A model generated the notes under the pieces. The model was not told where the DNA came from. It saw only the letters and a list, made by a program, of their open reading frames with translations, and did not search any database. This document shows positions 8,595 to 17,525 of a stretch of 64,000 nucleotides of DNA, piece by piece (position 1 is the stretch's first letter; every line of letters starts with the position of its first letter). Origin of the DNA: Actinomycetes bacterium (GTDB taxonomy: Bacteria > Actinomycetota > Acidimicrobiia > Acidimicrobiales > Ilumatobacteraceae). The translations under genes and the position numbers were made by a program. The stretch covers positions 496,001 to 560,000 of the forward strand of contig JAIOPC010000014.1 in NCBI GenBank assembly GCA_021414085.1, given 5' to 3'.

Positions 8595-9497
8595 ATGAAA
8601 GGTGTGAAACGAAAGGGGTCGCTGCGCCCGCTTATCTTCGGCGTACTCGCGCTCGCGCTGCTGCTCGCGGCCTGGGAGTCGTATCGCAACTGGATCGGCC
8701 CGTGGTTGGGTACCGAGCGCGAAGTCGGCAAGGTGCTCGGCTTCAAGCTCCTTCCGCGCGCGAACGACCTTGCCATGCCCAGCGTGTTCGACATGGGTCG
8801 CGAGTTCGGTAAGCCGCAGGTGCGCGGTAGTTCGACGAGTGTGTTCCAGGCAGTTGCCGAGGGAACGTTTAACTCGTTGAAGCTCGCGGTTGCTGCGCTA
8901 GTACTCGGAACAATCGTCGGAATCGGCGCCGCAATTCTGATGGCGCGCTTCAAGGTCGTGCAGCGCGGTCTGATGCCGTACTTGGTCATCTCGCAAACGA
9001 TTCCGCTGATCGCACTCGCTCCGTTGACGGTCACGTGGGGTGGCGAGATCAGCTTCTTCGGGTTCGAGTGGCAGAAGTGGACCTCGGCGCTCGTGCTCGG
9101 CGCGTTCTTGTCGTTCTTCCCGATCGCAGTGGGGGCGTTGCGCGGTTTCAACTCGCCCGATCCCGCCGCGTTGGAGCTCATGGATTCGTACGCCTCATCA
9201 TGGTGGAGCACTTGGCGCAAGCTTCGGCTGCCTGCCGCGGTTCCGTACCTTGCGCCGGCCATGCGGCTCGCCGGTAGCGCTGCCGTTTTCGGAGTCGTCG
9301 TCAGCGAACTCAGCGTCGGGCTCACCAATGGCGTTGGCTATCTGATCCTCTCGTACATGCAAGAGGGCACGTCGCGGCCCGCGAAGGTGTTCACCGCGGT
9401 CGCCGGGACAATCGTCCTCGGTTTGTTGATGGCGGCAATCATCAACGCCGTTGATCGCTACTTGACTCGCAATCGACCACAGGAGGAGTTGTCGTGA
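8595..9497 (+). CDS. ABC transporter permease (SsuC/ThiX-like), first
   Basis: 300 aa inner-membrane permease. I chose the ATG at 8595, which has GAGGGGCG six bases upstream, over a TTG at 8577. A first membrane helix (LIFGVLALALLLAAW) is followed by the BPD_transp_1 core, with the cytoplasmic loop around ALELMDSYASSWWSTWRKLRLPAAVPYL that docks the ATPase. It overlaps the ATPase gene by a GTGA. With the second permease at 10288 it would form a heterodimeric channel. Confidence 0.85.
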   Translation: MKGVKRKGSLRPLIFGVLALALLLAAWESYRNWIGPWLGTEREVGKVLGFKLLPRANDLAMPSVFDMGREFGKPQVRGSSTSVFQAVAEGTFNSLKLAVAALVLGTIVGIGAAILMARFKVVQRGLMPYLVISQTIPLIALAPLTVTWGGEISFFGFEWQKWTSALVLGAFLSFFPIAVGALRGFNSPDPAALELMDSYASSWWSTWRKLRLPAAVPYLAPAMRLAGSAAVFGVVVSELSVGLTNGVGYLILSYMQEGTSRPAKVFTAVAGTIVLGLLMAAIINAVDRYLTRNRPQEELS

Positions 9498-10291
9498 CAC
9501 TCGCGGTAAACGTGACGGCCGTCGACAAAGTGTTCAACGCCGGACGACCGAATCAAGTCGACGCTCTCACCGACGTGGGATTACAGGTGACGGCTGGCGA
9601 GTTCATCTCGCTGATCGGCCCATCAGGGTGCGGAAAGTCGACACTGCTGCGCCTGATCGCCGACTTGCTGCAGCCAACTGCAGGCACCATCGAAGTCAAC
9701 GGCAAGTCACCTCGCCAAGCGCGGCTCGATCAAGACTATGGAATGGCCTTTCAGCAGGCGGGGCTCTTCGAATGGCGTTCGGTGACCAAGAACATCGAGC
9801 TGCCGCTGGAGTTGAAGGGTTGGGACAAAGCCAAGCGCCACGACCGCGCGTTGGAGATGTTGGAGCTGGTGAAGCTACCCGACCGCGCCAACGCGATGCC
9901 GTGGCAGCTGTCGGGTGGTCAGCAACAGCGGATCGCGATCGCGCGTGCGCTGGCGGCCCATCCGTCTTTGCTGTTGATGGACGAGCCGTTCGGCGCGCTT
10001 GACGAGATGACCCGCGAGCACATGCAGGCCGAGCTGTTGCGCATTTGCGCCGCGACGCAAACGACTGTCGTGTTCGTGACGCACAGCATTCCCGAAGCCG
10101 TGTATCTCAGCGATCGCGTTGTGGTGATGTCGGCCGGGCCGGGCCGGATCACTTCCATCATTCCAGTGGGCCTTGATCGGTCGCGCGACGAGGGCACCCG
10201 CGAGGCGAAACGTTTCTACGACAAGATCACCGAGGTGCGTGAAGCGTTGCGCGGCAGTGAAGTTGGCGCTGGAGGGCGGGACGACCGGTGA
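9494..10291 (+). CDS. ABC transporter ATP-binding protein (SsuB/TauB-like)
   Basis: 265 aa. Walker A GPSGCGKST, a Q-loop in MAFQQAGLFEWRSV, the signature LSGGQQQR and Walker B LLLMDEPFGALDEMT are all present, followed by the H-loop VFVTHSIPEA. This is the nitrate/sulfonate/taurine/pyrimidine import class. The GTG start overlaps the stop of the first permease, and its own stop overlaps the second permease by GTGA, so the three are translationally coupled. Confidence 0.9.
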   Translation: MTLAVNVTAVDKVFNAGRPNQVDALTDVGLQVTAGEFISLIGPSGCGKSTLLRLIADLLQPTAGTIEVNGKSPRQARLDQDYGMAFQQAGLFEWRSVTKNIELPLELKGWDKAKRHDRALEMLELVKLPDRANAMPWQLSGGQQQRIAIARALAAHPSLLLMDEPFGALDEMTREHMQAELLRICAATQTTVVFVTHSIPEAVYLSDRVVVMSAGPGRITSIIPVGLDRSRDEGTREAKRFYDKITEVREALRGSEVGAGGRDDR

Positions 10292-11067
10292 GCGCAGTCT
10301 GGCGTCGACTCAAAGCGTTCTTGCCGCCGCTTGTCTTTGGCGCGCTGTTTCTCGGAGCGTGGGAAGGGTTCGTTGTCTGGCGCAAGATCGAGCCGTTCGT
10401 GCTGGTGAAACCGTCGGAAGTGTGGTCGGCCGGCCTCGACAACATGCAACGCATCGTCGATGCCATGGAGGTGACGGGCACGAACGCACTGATTGGTCTC
10501 GTCGCGGGCACGCTGCTCGGCTGCCTCGGCGCGTTGCTTGCGGCCGGGGTGCGCTGGGTCGGCGAGCTCGTCAACCCCATTGCCGTCGCCGTCAACGCCA
10601 TCCCGATCGTCGTGCTGATCGCAATGTTCACCCGCTTGTACGAAGCGGATAGCGAAACCCCGCGTCGAATCATGGCCACCCTCGCCGCCTTCTTCGTTGT
10701 GTTCGTCAACGTGTCGCGTGGGCTGCGGCAGAGTTCTCCCACTCAGTTGGAGCTCATGCGATCCTTCGCCGCATCGCCGCGCCAGCAGTTCATCAAGGTC
10801 CGCCTGCCGAACGCGATGTCGTTCCTGTTCACCGGTATTCGGGTAGCGGCACCGTTGACGGTCATCACCGCCGTCGTGGCGGAGTACTTTGGCGGCAACA
10901 GAAACGGTCTCGGAGCCAGCATCAGCGGCTTCTTGTCGATCTCGAAGAAGGATGTCGGCCTTGCGTATGTCGCGGGTGCTTCGGTGCTGGGCCTACTGTT
11001 CTTCGGGTTCGCAGCGGTCTTGGAATACGTCGCGGTGCCATGGCAACGCCGACGCGATTCCAGGTAG
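10288..11067 (+). CDS. ABC transporter permease (SsuC/ThiX-like), second
   Basis: 259 aa, GTG start overlapping the ATPase stop. Membrane segments are seen at LVFGALFLGAWEGFVVW, NALIGLVAGTLLGCLGALLAAG and AAFFVVFVNVSRGL. The EAA-type loop is QLELMRSFAASPRQQFIKVRLPNAMSFL. It is clearly related to the permease at 8595 but diverged, consistent with a heterodimeric importer rather than a recent duplication. Confidence 0.85.
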   Translation: MSAVWRRLKAFLPPLVFGALFLGAWEGFVVWRKIEPFVLVKPSEVWSAGLDNMQRIVDAMEVTGTNALIGLVAGTLLGCLGALLAAGVRWVGELVNPIAVAVNAIPIVVLIAMFTRLYEADSETPRRIMATLAAFFVVFVNVSRGLRQSSPTQLELMRSFAASPRQQFIKVRLPNAMSFLFTGIRVAAPLTVITAVVAEYFGGNRNGLGASISGFLSISKKDVGLAYVAGASVLGLLFFGFAAVLEYVAVPWQRRRDSR

Positions 11068-11100
11068 TCAACAGCAACATCAACAACAAGGGGGAAGCAA

Positions 11101-12282
11101 ATGCAACGGACACGACTGTTGAAGTCGTTGGCAATCGTCGCAGCGGCCGGTCTCGCGTTCGCCGCATGCGGCGACGACGAGAAAGACAGCAGCGACACCG
11201 GTGGGGGTCTCAACCCGACGGTGTGCGACGCGAGCAAGGGCCCGGCCGAGAAGACGAAGGTGAAGCTGCAACTGCAGTGGTTCACGCAGGCTCAGTTCGC
11301 CGGTTACTACGCGGCTGTCGCACAAGGCTGTTATGCCGAGGCCGGACTCGATGTCGAGATCTTGCAAGGCGCAGTCGAGATCGTGCCGCAGGACGTGCTG
11401 GCCAGTGGCGGCGCGGATTTCGCGTTGGCGTGGGTGCCCAAGGCGCTCGCATCTCGCGAGGCCGGCGCCAACATCGTCAACATCGCACAGATCTTCCAGC
11501 GCAGCGGAACGCTGCAGGTCAGCTTCAAAGATGCCGGGATTACCTCGGCCGCCGACTTCGCTGGCAAGAAGATTGGCAGCTGGGGGTTCGGTAATGAGTT
11601 CGAGATCTTTGCTGCGCTCGCCGCGGCGGGTCTCGATCCGGCCACCGACGTCGAGATCGTCGGGCAGAACTTCGATATGTCCGGTCTGCTCGCGGGCGAC
11701 ATCGATGCTGCCGAAGCGATGACCTACAACGAGTACGCGCAGGTGTTGGAAGCGAAGAATCCCGACACCGGCGAGCTGTACACGGCCGACGACCTGAACG
11801 TCGTGTCGTACGAAGAAGAGGGCGTTGGCATGTTGCAAGACGCCATCTGGGCCGATGGCGATCGCCTCGCCAATGACCCGGCGTACCACGACACAGCGAT
11901 TGCGTTTGTCAAGGCCTCGCTAAAGGGTTGGGCGTTCTGCCGCGACAACACGGTGATCTGCCGCGACATCGTGGTTGAGAACGGTCCGACGCTCGGCTCG
12001 GGCCACCAGCTGTGGCAGATGAATGAAGTCAACGCTCTCATTTGGCCGTCGACGCAGGGTATTGGCTACATCGATTCGGCCGCATGGGATCGCACGGTTG
12101 AGATCGCGGGCAACACCCCGAACCTCGACGGTGCGACTGTGTTGACCAAGCCGGTCGACGCCGATGCGTACACCAACGAGATCGTCAACTTCGCGCTCGA
12201 GGAGTTGCGAGCCGAGGGTGTGGATGTCGTCGGTTCGAACTGGAAGCGGATTGAAGTCACCCTGACCGAGGGCGGCGTCTAA
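11101..12282 (+). CDS. ABC transporter substrate-binding lipoprotein, NMT1/THI5-like
   Basis: 393 aa with a lipoprotein signal: a hydrophobic segment and Cys23 in LAFAACGDDE. The mature protein starts with KLQLQWFTQAQFAGYYAAVAQGCYAEAGLDVEIL, the hallmark of the NMT1/THI5 family that binds pyrimidines such as hydroxymethylpyrimidine and related compounds. An AAGGGGGAAGC leader precedes the ATG. Coupled to the permease and ATPase genes, and downstream of pyrimidine-degrading enzymes, it most likely captures a pyrimidine or hydantoin for catabolism. A thiamine-precursor salvage role is possible, but no thi genes are nearby. Confidence 0.82.
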   Translation: MQRTRLLKSLAIVAAAGLAFAACGDDEKDSSDTGGGLNPTVCDASKGPAEKTKVKLQLQWFTQAQFAGYYAAVAQGCYAEAGLDVEILQGAVEIVPQDVLASGGADFALAWVPKALASREAGANIVNIAQIFQRSGTLQVSFKDAGITSAADFAGKKIGSWGFGNEFEIFAALAAAGLDPATDVEIVGQNFDMSGLLAGDIDAAEAMTYNEYAQVLEAKNPDTGELYTADDLNVVSYEEEGVGMLQDAIWADGDRLANDPAYHDTAIAFVKASLKGWAFCRDNTVICRDIVVENGPTLGSGHQLWQMNEVNALIWPSTQGIGYIDSAAWDRTVEIAGNTPNLDGATVLTKPVDADAYTNEIVNFALEELRAEGVDVVGSNWKRIEVTLTEGGV

Positions 12283-12320
12283 TCGAAGGCAGTGATTCAC
12301 CATTTGGTGATGTAGTTGAG

Positions 12321-12346
12321 GGGCGGGTCGCTTCGGCGGCCCGCCC
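12321..12346 (+). terminator. Hairpin terminator with UUCG tetraloop
   Basis: GGGCGGGTCGC pairs with GCGGCCCGCCC around a TTCG loop, with one G-T type mismatch in an 11-base stem. It lies 39 bases after the binding-protein stop and is followed only by TTCA, so it is a strong hairpin without a long U-tract, as is common in high-GC genomes. It probably ends the catabolic/transport block. Confidence 0.7.
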
Positions 12347-12389
12347 TTCACGCGCCAGTCGTTCCAACGTTGTCGCGACAGCACCGTGG

Positions 12390-13241
12390 TTGTTCGTGGT
12401 GTTGTGGAGCACGGGCTTTATTGCGGCCCGCTACGCAACCAACGACTCCGGTCCGCTGATCTTCCTCGCAACGAGGTTCGCGCTCGCGGCTGTGATTCTC
12501 GGCGGCGTGGCCCTGGCCTCGGGAATGGCGCGCCCGTCGCGACGCCAACTGGGTGCCGCGACGGTCGCCGGGCTGGGATTGCACGCGCTCTACCTCGGCG
12601 GCGTCTTCCTGGCGATCAGCTGGGGCATGCCATCGGGCGTCAGCGCCCTCATCGCTGGACTCCACCCGGTGATCACCGCCGTCGCCGCCCGAGGTCTGCT
12701 CGGCGAGCGCTTGCGACCGATTCAATGGGTGGGCGTTGCTCTCGGCTTCGCGGGCGTGATTGCGGTGGTCGTCGATCGGCTCGCGGCCGGCGCTAGGGGC
12801 ATGTCGTTTGGGGCGATCGTCGCTTCGCTCCTTGGCGTCGTCGGCATCTGCGCCGGAACGCTGGTCCAGCGGCGCAGCGGTGGCTCGACCCCGCTGGTGT
12901 GGGGCACCTGCGCGCAGTACGTGGCGTCGGCCGCCGCGCTGATGATCGCCGCGGCCGTCCACTCCTCGCTCGGCGGGCACGAGGGGCTGCGGTTCACGCA
13001 CAGCACCGTGTTCGCGCTGGCGTGGTCGGTGTTCGTGATGTCGATCGCCGCCATTTTGATCATGCTTTGGCTGCTGAAGCGGGAAGCTGCCGCTCGGGTG
13101 AGCAGCCTGTTCTTTCTCACGCCCGCGCTGAGCACCGTCGAGGGCGCAATTCTGTTCGGCGAACGAATGGGAGCGCTGGCGCTCGTCGGACTTGTAGCGG
13201 CGCTCGGAGGGGTAGCCCTCACGCTCAGGCAAGCGCGGTAG
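12390..13241 (+). CDS. EamA (DMT-family) transporter
   Basis: 283 aa with about ten hydrophobic segments and the DMT duplicate layout: VVLWSTGFIAARYATNDSGPL at the start and a second half beginning near FGAIVASLLGVVGICAGT. GMPSGVSALIAGLHPVITAVAARGLLGERL is typical of EamA exporters of amino acids or metabolites. The start is uncertain: no ATG or GTG lies in frame upstream, and TTG at 12390 leaves a short first helix (APWLF would precede it in frame). The terminator hairpin lies just upstream, so it has its own promoter or weak read-through. Confidence 0.8.
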   Translation: MFVVLWSTGFIAARYATNDSGPLIFLATRFALAAVILGGVALASGMARPSRRQLGAATVAGLGLHALYLGGVFLAISWGMPSGVSALIAGLHPVITAVAARGLLGERLRPIQWVGVALGFAGVIAVVVDRLAAGARGMSFGAIVASLLGVVGICAGTLVQRRSGGSTPLVWGTCAQYVASAAALMIAAAVHSSLGGHEGLRFTHSTVFALAWSVFVMSIAAILIMLWLLKREAAARVSSLFFLTPALSTVEGAILFGERMGALALVGLVAALGGVALTLRQAR

Positions 13242-13250
13242 CGTGTCGCT

Positions 13251-15125
13251 GTGGTCATGACCGACAAACCCAGCGACCGGGAACCAGAGCAAATCTCGCA
13301 TGTAGTCGTCCGCTTTGCTGGCGACTCGGGCGATGGCATGCAGCTCACCGGCGACCGTTTCACATCGGCGAGCGCACTTTTCGGCAACGATTTGTCGACG
13401 TTCCCCGACTACCCAGCCGAGATCCGCGCGCCAGCTGGCACCGTCAACGGTGTGTCTAGTTTTCAGGTGCACATCTCGGATCACGACATCACCACGCCTG
13501 GCGATGTCCCCGATGTGTTGGTGGCAATGAACCCGGCGGCGCTGAAGGCCGACTTGCACCGGCTCGACCAGCACGGTTTGCTCATCGTCAACAGCGACGC
13601 CTTCGACGAGCGCGATCTACACAAGGCTGGCTACGACGCGAACCCACTGCTCGATGACTCGCTGTCGCAATACCGAGTGGTCGAGATCCCGATGACCTCA
13701 CTCACCCAAAAGGCCACCGAGCCTTTGGGCGTCAAGTCGCGCGATGCGGAACGTTCGAAGAACTTCTTCGCCTTGGGTGTCATTTCGTGGCTGTACTCGC
13801 GGCCGATTGAGCCGACAGTGAAGTGGGTCGAGTCGCGCTTCAAGGATCTCGTCAAGGAGAGCAACCTCGCCGCCTTCCGTGCTGGCTACAACTTCGGTGA
13901 GACGAGCGAACTGTTCGATCATCCCTATCAGGTGAAGCCAGCACCGTTGCCTGCGGGCGAGTACACCAACATCTCCGGCAACGTCGCGCTGGCGTGGGGA
14001 CTTGTCGCTGCCGGACAACTCGCCAAGCTGCCGGTGTTCCTGGGCAGTTACCCGATCACGCCAGCCAGCGACATTCTCCACGAACTCTCCAAGCACAAGC
14101 ATTTCGGTGTGCGCACTGTGCAAGCCGAGGACGAGATTGCCGCTGCCGGCATGGCACTGGGCGCCGCGTTCGCCGGTCATCTTGGCGTCACCACCACCAG
14201 CGGACCGGGGGTGTCGTTGAAAGGTGAGACGCTCAGTTTGGCTGTGTCGTTGGAGTTGCCGTTTCTCCTCGTCGACATTCAGCGCGGCGGGCCTTCAACC
14301 GGTCTGCCGACGAAGACCGAGGCCGCCGACTTGAACATCGCGATGTATGGCCGTCATGCGGAAGCACCGCTGCCGATTGTTGCGGCATACAGCCCCGGCA
14401 ACTGTTTCGACGCCGCGATCGAAGCGGCGCGCATTGCGCTGAAGTACCGCACGCCGGTGATCTTGCTCAGCGATGGCTACTTGGCCAACGGCAGCGAGCC
14501 GTGGTTGTTACCCGACCCGTCGACGCTGCCCGACATCTCGGTGCCGTTCGCAACCGAGACGAATCACACCGCCAAAGATGGCACGGCCGAGTATTGGCCG
14601 TACCTGCGCGATCCCGAGACATTGGCCCGGCCGTGGGCGATCCCCGGCACTCCTGGCCTCATGCATCGCGTTGGCGGTATCGAGAAGGAAGACGGGACCG
14701 GCAACATCAGCTACGAGCCCGCGAACCACTCGGCGATGGTGCACCTGCGTGCGGCGAAGATTGCAGGCATTGCCAACGACATTCCCTTGGCCGCGATCGT
14801 CGGCGATGAAGATGCCGAGGTCTGTGTGCTCGGCTGGGGTTCAACGTGGGCAGCGATCGACGCTGCTGTGCAGATCACTCGCCGACAGGGAGTGAAAGTG
14901 GCGTGGATTCATCTCACGCACCTCAATCCGCTGCCGCGCAACTTGGGCGAAGTGCTTCGCAAGTTCAAGCACATCCTCGTGCCCGAGTTGAACATGGGCC
15001 AGTTGTGCCGCATCGTGCGCGCCGAGTTCTTGGTCGACGCGAAACCTGTTACCAAGGTGCAGGGCTTGCCCTTCACCGCTGCCGAACTCGAAGTTGCGAT
15101 CAAGGGGGTACTCGCCAGTGAGTGA
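13251..15125 (+). CDS. korA: 2-oxoglutarate:ferredoxin oxidoreductase, fused gamma/alpha subunit
   Basis: 624 aa. Residues about 15-190 are the gamma domain (VVRFAGDSGDGMQLTGDRF, then DVLVAMNPAALKADL), followed by the alpha domain (LGSYPITPASDILHEL, EDEIAAAGMALGAAFAG, TTTSGPGVSLKGE, GGPSTGLPTKTEAADL). Fused gamma-alpha of this length is typical of KorA. With KorB it makes succinyl-CoA from 2-oxoglutarate, CoA and oxidised ferredoxin, standing in for the NAD-linked dehydrogenase in the TCA cycle. GTG at 13251 or ATG at 13257 may be the start. It overlaps korB. Confidence 0.9.
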   Translation: MVMTDKPSDREPEQISHVVVRFAGDSGDGMQLTGDRFTSASALFGNDLSTFPDYPAEIRAPAGTVNGVSSFQVHISDHDITTPGDVPDVLVAMNPAALKADLHRLDQHGLLIVNSDAFDERDLHKAGYDANPLLDDSLSQYRVVEIPMTSLTQKATEPLGVKSRDAERSKNFFALGVISWLYSRPIEPTVKWVESRFKDLVKESNLAAFRAGYNFGETSELFDHPYQVKPAPLPAGEYTNISGNVALAWGLVAAGQLAKLPVFLGSYPITPASDILHELSKHKHFGVRTVQAEDEIAAAGMALGAAFAGHLGVTTTSGPGVSLKGETLSLAVSLELPFLLVDIQRGGPSTGLPTKTEAADLNIAMYGRHAEAPLPIVAAYSPGNCFDAAIEAARIALKYRTPVILLSDGYLANGSEPWLLPDPSTLPDISVPFATETNHTAKDGTAEYWPYLRDPETLARPWAIPGTPGLMHRVGGIEKEDGTGNISYEPANHSAMVHLRAAKIAGIANDIPLAAIVGDEDAEVCVLGWGSTWAAIDAAVQITRRQGVKVAWIHLTHLNPLPRNLGEVLRKFKHILVPELNMGQLCRIVRAEFLVDAKPVTKVQGLPFTAAELEVAIKGVLASE

Positions 15126-16140
15126 CACGATGGTTCCAATCACGTCGAAGAAGGACTGGACGAGCGACCAAGAGGTTCGCTGGTGCCCCGGATGCGGCGA
15201 CTACGGCATCTTGCTGGCGGTGCAGATGCTGATGCCCGATCTCGGCGTGGCGCCCGAGAACACTGTGTTCGTCAGTGGCATTGGTTGCAGCAGTCGCTTC
15301 CCGTACTACATGAACACCTACGGCATGCACAGCATCCACGGTCGCGCGCCGGCGATTGCGACTGGTGTTGCGGTTGCGCGGCCCGATCTGGATGTGTGGG
15401 TGATCACCGGCGACGGCGATGCGCTCTCGATCGGTGGCAACCACCTGATCCACGCACTGCGCCGCAACGTCAACCTGACGATCCTGCTGTTCAACAACCA
15501 GATCTATGGCCTGACGAAGGGGCAGTACTCGCCGACTTCGGAAGAGGGCAAGGTCACCAAGAGCACGCCGATGGGTTCTATCGACCACCCGTTCAACCCG
15601 TTGGCGGTCGCACTCGGCGCCGAGGCCTCATTTGTCGCACGTACCCACGACCTGGATCGCAAGCACATGATGAACACGTTCCGTGCGGCGCACGCGCACC
15701 GTGGCGCGTCGTTTGTCGAGATCCTGCAGAACTGCAATGTGTTCAATGACGGCGCGTTCGACGAAGTCACGGGCCGCACCGCGCGCGAAGAGAAGATGAT
15801 CGACCTCAAGCACGGCGAGCCGATTCGATTCGGTGTCGACGGGCACAGCGGCGTCGTGATGGGCAGCGATGGTCAGCTGCGCATCGTCGAAGTCGCCGAC
15901 GTTGGGGTCGAAGCGTTGCTGGTCCACGATGCGCATCGCGCCGACCCTGGGTTGGCGTTCTCGCTCGCTCGTCTGTCGCACGACAATCATTCACCGACGC
16001 CCTTCGGAATCTTCCGTGATGTCGACCGTGGCGACTACGGCCAAATGGTTGGCGCTCAGCTTGCCGCCGCGTCGGAGAAGAAGGGTCCGGGGGACCTGAC
16101 GGCGTTGCTACGCAGCAACGGCACCTGGCAGGTCGGCTGA
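15118..16140 (+). CDS. korB: 2-oxoglutarate:ferredoxin oxidoreductase, beta subunit
   Basis: 340 aa from a GTG at 15118 that overlaps the korA stop by 8 bases; ATG at 15130 is an alternative. A CxxC pair in RWCPGCGDYGIL belongs to the 4Fe-4S ligand set. The thiamine pyrophosphate motif is GDGDALSIGGNHLIHALRRN followed by LLFNNQIYGLTKGQYSPTS. Together with KorA it forms the ferredoxin-dependent decarboxylating complex. The small ferredoxin at 43229 could be a partner, but nothing links them directly. Confidence 0.9.
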   Translation: MSDTMVPITSKKDWTSDQEVRWCPGCGDYGILLAVQMLMPDLGVAPENTVFVSGIGCSSRFPYYMNTYGMHSIHGRAPAIATGVAVARPDLDVWVITGDGDALSIGGNHLIHALRRNVNLTILLFNNQIYGLTKGQYSPTSEEGKVTKSTPMGSIDHPFNPLAVALGAEASFVARTHDLDRKHMMNTFRAAHAHRGASFVEILQNCNVFNDGAFDEVTGRTAREEKMIDLKHGEPIRFGVDGHSGVVMGSDGQLRIVEVADVGVEALLVHDAHRADPGLAFSLARLSHDNHSPTPFGIFRDVDRGDYGQMVGAQLAAASEKKGPGDLTALLRSNGTWQVG

Positions 16141-16160
16141 GTCGCTAGACGGCACGGCGT

Positions 16161-17477
16161 TCAGCCGCGGGCGATGGCTTCGCCGACGCCGATGTCGGCA
16201 CGCTCGGCAGCCGCACGGCCCGCATACCAGCCCGCTGCATCTAGTCGGCGACCTCGACGGGCAGTGGTGTTCGGAAATGCTTGCTCGTATGCCGCGTCGA
16301 CCGCAGCTTGTCGTTCGGCGAGGATCGGAACAAGTGCCGCGCCATACGTCTGCTCGGCGTCGTGGGCTATGTAGTCGCGAGCAGCCTCCAGTCGCTCGGT
16401 GATGCGGTCGGCGAAGGCGATCAGGAAGGCGCGCCGGAACGGAGCGGTGCGCAGGTGTGGCTGATGCAAGGTTGCCTGTGCAGAAGCGTGCGTCGCTTGT
16501 ACGAGCAACGACGTGAACAACACATCGGTCAGCCGAAGATCGACCGGGAAACCCATCAGGGTGCTGAACCCGCACGTCGGCCCCCACACCGCGCGAACGC
16601 CGTTGACCGAAGCGATGGCGGAAAGGAAGGTCGCCTTCTCGTCGCTGTACGGATTATCGATGTGGACTCGACGCGACTCGATTCCGGCCGCATGGGCAGT
16701 GCCCTTCGAGTGCGATGCCATCATCGCCGCATCAATGGAATGGCGCGTCATCAGTTCCTGCGCCTTGGTCGTGAAGGTTTCCGCCTCGGCTTCGAAGTTG
16801 GTGGCTTCCGCTTTGGCCAACATCGCTCTAATCAGTCGCAATGCCTTCTCGTCTACCTCGCCAGTTCTCGTACGTTCGATAAGGCCGATGTTGGTGGCGC
16901 CCCATGCACTCGGCGGATCGATGAGAACGGAGACGTGTGGCGCGCTGCGGAGCTGCGCGAGAATCTGAACGGCGGTCGTGAGCGACTCTTCTGGGTGCAA
17001 GCGTTCGACGCGCGCCCACGCGGCGAGCACGTCGCCCGTTCCACCACGTACGACATTGGCCGCTGGGTCGTACACGCCCAAGTCGTTGAGTTGTGCCAGC
17101 CACGACTGCGGAGCGCGCGTCGGCGCCTCGTGCCGCCGCGAGTGATGACCGACGAAACCCACCACCATCCGACTGGCGCGCAGAGTCCATTCGCGCTTGA
17201 CGGTGTGAACGAGATCGGCGGGCTGCCAACCGAAGTCGAGAAGGTTGTCGATCACCTTCTGCAGCCGACGTGCCACGACCGCGCTAGGCCGATCGAGTGG
17301 ATCTGATTCTTGTTCCCGCTTGTGTAGCGCATCGATGACCTTCGCGAAGTGCGCCTTGTCGGCTGTGGGACCGTGGGCGAACTCGCACGCGAGGGTGACG
17401 AGTTCTTCCACCACCGCTTGCGAGTCGTCAGTGGGTAATGGTCGTTGCGCGCGGCGCCTGTGGCTGTTCTTTCCCAT
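16161..17477 (-). CDS. DUF2786 domain-containing protein
   Basis: 438 aa. The central segment ALRLIRAMLAKAEATNFEAE followed by ETFTTKAQELMTRHSIDAAMMA is the DUF2786 signature. The rest is helical and charged, with a C-terminal region rich in Ala and Arg (AAVDAAYEQAFPNTTARRGRR). Function is unknown; there is no signal peptide or membrane segment. It is convergent with korB (20-base gap) and stands alone between korB and the aminotransferase gene. Confidence 0.8.
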   Translation of the reverse strand: MGKNSHRRRAQRPLPTDDSQAVVEELVTLACEFAHGPTADKAHFAKVIDALHKREQESDPLDRPSAVVARRLQKVIDNLLDFGWQPADLVHTVKREWTLRASRMVVGFVGHHSRRHEAPTRAPQSWLAQLNDLGVYDPAANVVRGGTGDVLAAWARVERLHPEESLTTAVQILAQLRSAPHVSVLIDPPSAWGATNIGLIERTRTGEVDEKALRLIRAMLAKAEATNFEAEAETFTTKAQELMTRHSIDAAMMASHSKGTAHAAGIESRRVHIDNPYSDEKATFLSAIASVNGVRAVWGPTCGFSTLMGFPVDLRLTDVLFTSLLVQATHASAQATLHQPHLRTAPFRRAFLIAFADRITERLEAARDYIAHDAEQTYGAALVPILAERQAAVDAAYEQAFPNTTARRGRRLDAAGWYAGRAAAERADIGVGEAIARG

Positions 17478-17525
17478 TTGGTCAGCGTCGCAGAGGGGCG
17501 CGCGAAGGTTCGGCCGGTGCCGGGC

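Noticed and set aside
16103-16120. Stem-loop near the end of korB (CGTTGCT/AGCAACG with ACGC loop)
   Set aside because: It is inside the coding region, short and without a U-tract, so I do not call it a terminator.
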